Assembly (NCBI GenBank): GCA_003491635.1
Contig: DNCG01000031.1
Location: 1-5,692 of the forward strand
Direction of reading: 5' to 3'
Origin: Actinomycetota bacterium
Lineage (GTDB): Bacteria > Actinomycetota > Aquicultoria > Subteraquimicrobiales > UBA9087
Length of the DNA stretch: 5,692 nt
Part shown: positions 4,808-5,692 of the stretch, one piece after another
How positions within the stretch are numbered: the first letter of the stretch is position 1
Layout: every line of letters starts with the position of its first letter
Notes under the pieces: model-generated
The model's database searches: none
What the model saw: only the letters and a program-made list of their open reading frames with translations
What the model was told of the DNA's origin: nothing
Program-made: the position numbers and the translations under genes

Positions 4808-5302
4808 ATGGGAGAAACTTTTCTGTGGCTTAATGGGTACCAGTGGGCTGTTCTGGCGGCGGGGCTCTCGGCCATATTCGGCGGAATCGGCTCCTGCATC
4901 GGGATTACCTCGGCTGCCAAGCTCTCCGCCGGGGTGCTCTCCGAAGATCCCGAGAAGTTCGGAGGACTCTTGGTCTTGAGCATCCTTCCGGGAACGCAGG
5001 GCATCTACGGCTTCATCACCGCCGTTCTGGTGGTGGTCTTCTTCGGTCTGCTTGGGGGAGCGGGTAGGGACATTGTTTTAGCTCAGGGCCTGAGGATATT
5101 CCTCGCCTGTCTGCCCGTGATGGCCATGTGCCTGATCTCCGCCATTTTTCAGGGAATAGTCTCCACGGCGGGCGTTGGGCTGGTGGCCAAGCGGGGAGAG
5201 GAAGCGGGCAAGGGCATGGTCCTTTCCGCCCTGGTAGAGACCTATGCTGTTTTGTCTCTGATAGTTTCCCTGTTTCTGCTCATGTCGGTCAAAGCTGGAT
5301 AA
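4808..5302 (+). CDS. ntpK: V-type ATPase rotor subunit K, duplicated 16-kDa form, Na+-type site
   Basis: The 164-residue proteolipid has four membrane helices made of two related hairpins: SAIFGGIGS (21-29) and SAIFQGIVS (111-119) match at 7 of 9 positions, 90 residues apart. Many copies form the membrane ring that turns against subunit I. The ion-binding carboxylate is Glu144 in helix 4 (LVETYAVLS). The matching place in helix 2 is Gly62 within LPGTQGIYGF, so each four-helix unit carries one site. Residues corresponding to the Na+ ligands I recall from E. hirae NtpK (Leu61, Thr64, Gln65, Gln110, Glu139, plus Tyr68 bonding to the Glu) are all present, as Leu60, Thr63, Gln64, Gln115, Glu144 and Tyr67. 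Na+ coupling is therefore predicted, though not proven. PEKFGG in the 45-53 loop is also family-typical. The start is backed by a near-perfect SD. Spacers of 74 and 75 nt with inverted repeats flank the gene. Confidence 0.96.
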   Translation: MGETFLWLNGYQWAVLAAGLSAIFGGIGSCIGITSAAKLSAGVLSEDPEKFGGLLVLSILPGTQGIYGFITAVLVVVFFGLLGGAGRDIVLAQGLRIFLACLPVMAMCLISAIFQGIVSTAGVGLVAKRGEEAGKGMVLSALVETYAVLSLIVSLFLLMSVKAG

Positions 5303-5305
5303 ACT

Positions 5306-5358
5306 GGTCGATGGTAAGTGATTTCATTGATGGGAGTCTTTGACTTAGACCATCGGCC
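5306..5358 (+). promoter_or_regulatory. Long-range hairpin in the ntpK-ntpE spacer
   Basis: GGTCGATGGT (5306-5315) can pair with ACCATCGGCC (5349-5358) over 10 bp with a single G-U pair. AAG (5316-5318) with CTT (5344-5346) can add three pairs past a 2-nt bulge. The loop contains AGTC-TTT-GACT (5335-5345), which competes with the AAG/CTT pairs. The stem begins 3 nt after the ntpK stop and ends 19 nt before the ntpE start. No U-run follows. A role as an RNase barrier or partial attenuator that raises ntpK mRNA over downstream genes is an inference. Confidence 0.5.
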
Positions 5359-5377
5359 GAATTTGGGATGTGGTTGA

Positions 5378-5692
5378 ATGGCGTTTGAGGATATACTCAA
5401 CCGTATTTTGGATGATGCCAAAAAGAAGGCCCGAGAGGTGGAGGACGAGGCGAAGGCCGAAGCCCAACGGATAGTGGAGGACGCCAAGAAGAAGGCCGAA
5501 TCCATCAAAGCCAAGCTACTGGAGGAGGCAAAGTCCCGAACTCAGGAGGAGGGGAAAAGGATGCTTTCCCTCGCCCGACTCGAGGCCAGATACCTTGTTC
5601 TCGCCCGGAAAAGAGCGGCGCTTGATGCCGCCTTCGAGGAGGCCTTGAAGAGACTCACCTCGCTTCCGGATGGCGAGTACGGCAAGCTGGTC
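5378..5692 (+). CDS. ntpE: V/A-type ATPase subunit E, N-terminal part (runs off window)
   Basis: This frame begins at ATG 5378 and stays open for 105 codons to the right edge, so the gene is cut by the window. An in-frame TGA directly before the ATG (5375-5377) fixes the earliest start; a clear SD is missing, with only GGGATGTGG at 5365-5373 upstream. The product starts MAFEDILNRILDDAKKKA, a charged coiled-coil N-terminus that pairs with subunit G/H in the peripheral stalk. It then enters EARYLVLARKRAALDAAFEEAL at about residues 69-90, the start of the C-terminal globular part that contacts the catalytic head. That transition is typical of the vATP-synt_E family, which is usually near 190-200 residues, so roughly half is here. 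The position after ntpK matches ntpFIKE order. The coiled-coil alone would not discriminate it from other stalk subunits, but the EARYLVLARKR stretch and the context do. Confidence 0.93.
   Translation, partial: MAFEDILNRILDDAKKKAREVEDEAKAEAQRIVEDAKKKAESIKAKLLEEAKSRTQEEGKRMLSLARLEARYLVLARKRAALDAAFEEALKRLTSLPDGEYGKLV

Noticed and set aside
5311..5343. 10-codon ATG frame in the ntpK-ntpE spacer
   Set aside because: No ribosome site precedes it and it lies inside the predicted hairpin; most likely chance.
1..5692. CRISPR array, tRNA, rRNA, insertion sequence or transposase
   Set aside because: No regularly spaced repeats, no cloverleaf or rRNA-like stretch, and no transposase frame seen on either strand.

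Overview
The window looks bacterial. It shows Shine-Dalgarno-led genes in tight series, TTG and GTG starts beside ATG, moderately high GC, a CcdA-type membrane protein, and the first four genes of a bacterial V/A-type ATPase operon. I cannot name the lineage from sequence alone. Anaerobic or thermophilic groups that use V-type ATPases are plausible, but that is inference. All genes I can support are on the + strand.

Left half (1-2224): an unrecognised four-helix membrane protein, open at the left edge of the window (ends 428). A 161-nt gap follows, with a possible promoter, a 7-bp palindrome and a possible short leader ORF. Then come a CcdA-like thiol-disulfide transporter (590-1297), a membrane-anchored protein with four exact 34-residue TPR units (1311-1904), and a small eight-cysteine protein resembling two-CW proteins (1964-2224). 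CcdA and the TPR protein are translationally close (13-nt gap, with the SD overlapping the stop). Together they recall envelope redox or cytochrome c maturation modules. The small Cys-rich gene seems to carry a 48-nt in-frame insertion of a palindromic repeat just after its start codon.

Middle (2225-2425): a 201-nt intergenic region with three small inverted repeats, a tandem 7-nt repeat and a plausible sigma-70-type promoter pointing into the ATPase operon.

Right half (2426-5692): ntpF/ahaH (subunit G/H, peripheral stalk), ntpI (membrane subunit I/a), ntpK (duplicated 16-kDa rotor subunit) and the 5' part of ntpE (peripheral stalk). This order matches the start of the Enterococcus hirae ntpFIKECGABD operon. 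NtpK keeps every residue I recall as a Na+ ligand in E. hirae NtpK (L-x3-T-Q-x2-Y in helix 2, Q in helix 3, E in helix 4), so a Na+-coupled rotary ATPase is predicted. ntpF and ntpI are 1 nt apart. ntpK instead has 74- and 75-nt spacers on its two sides, each with an inverted repeat, and the best Shine-Dalgarno in the window. This fits a need to make the ring subunit in excess.

I do not see a clearly new biological system here. The observations most worth checking are the repeat insertion in the Cys-rich gene, the Na+ signature, the spacers around ntpK, and the unknown first protein with its duplicated SDIV-x-P motif.
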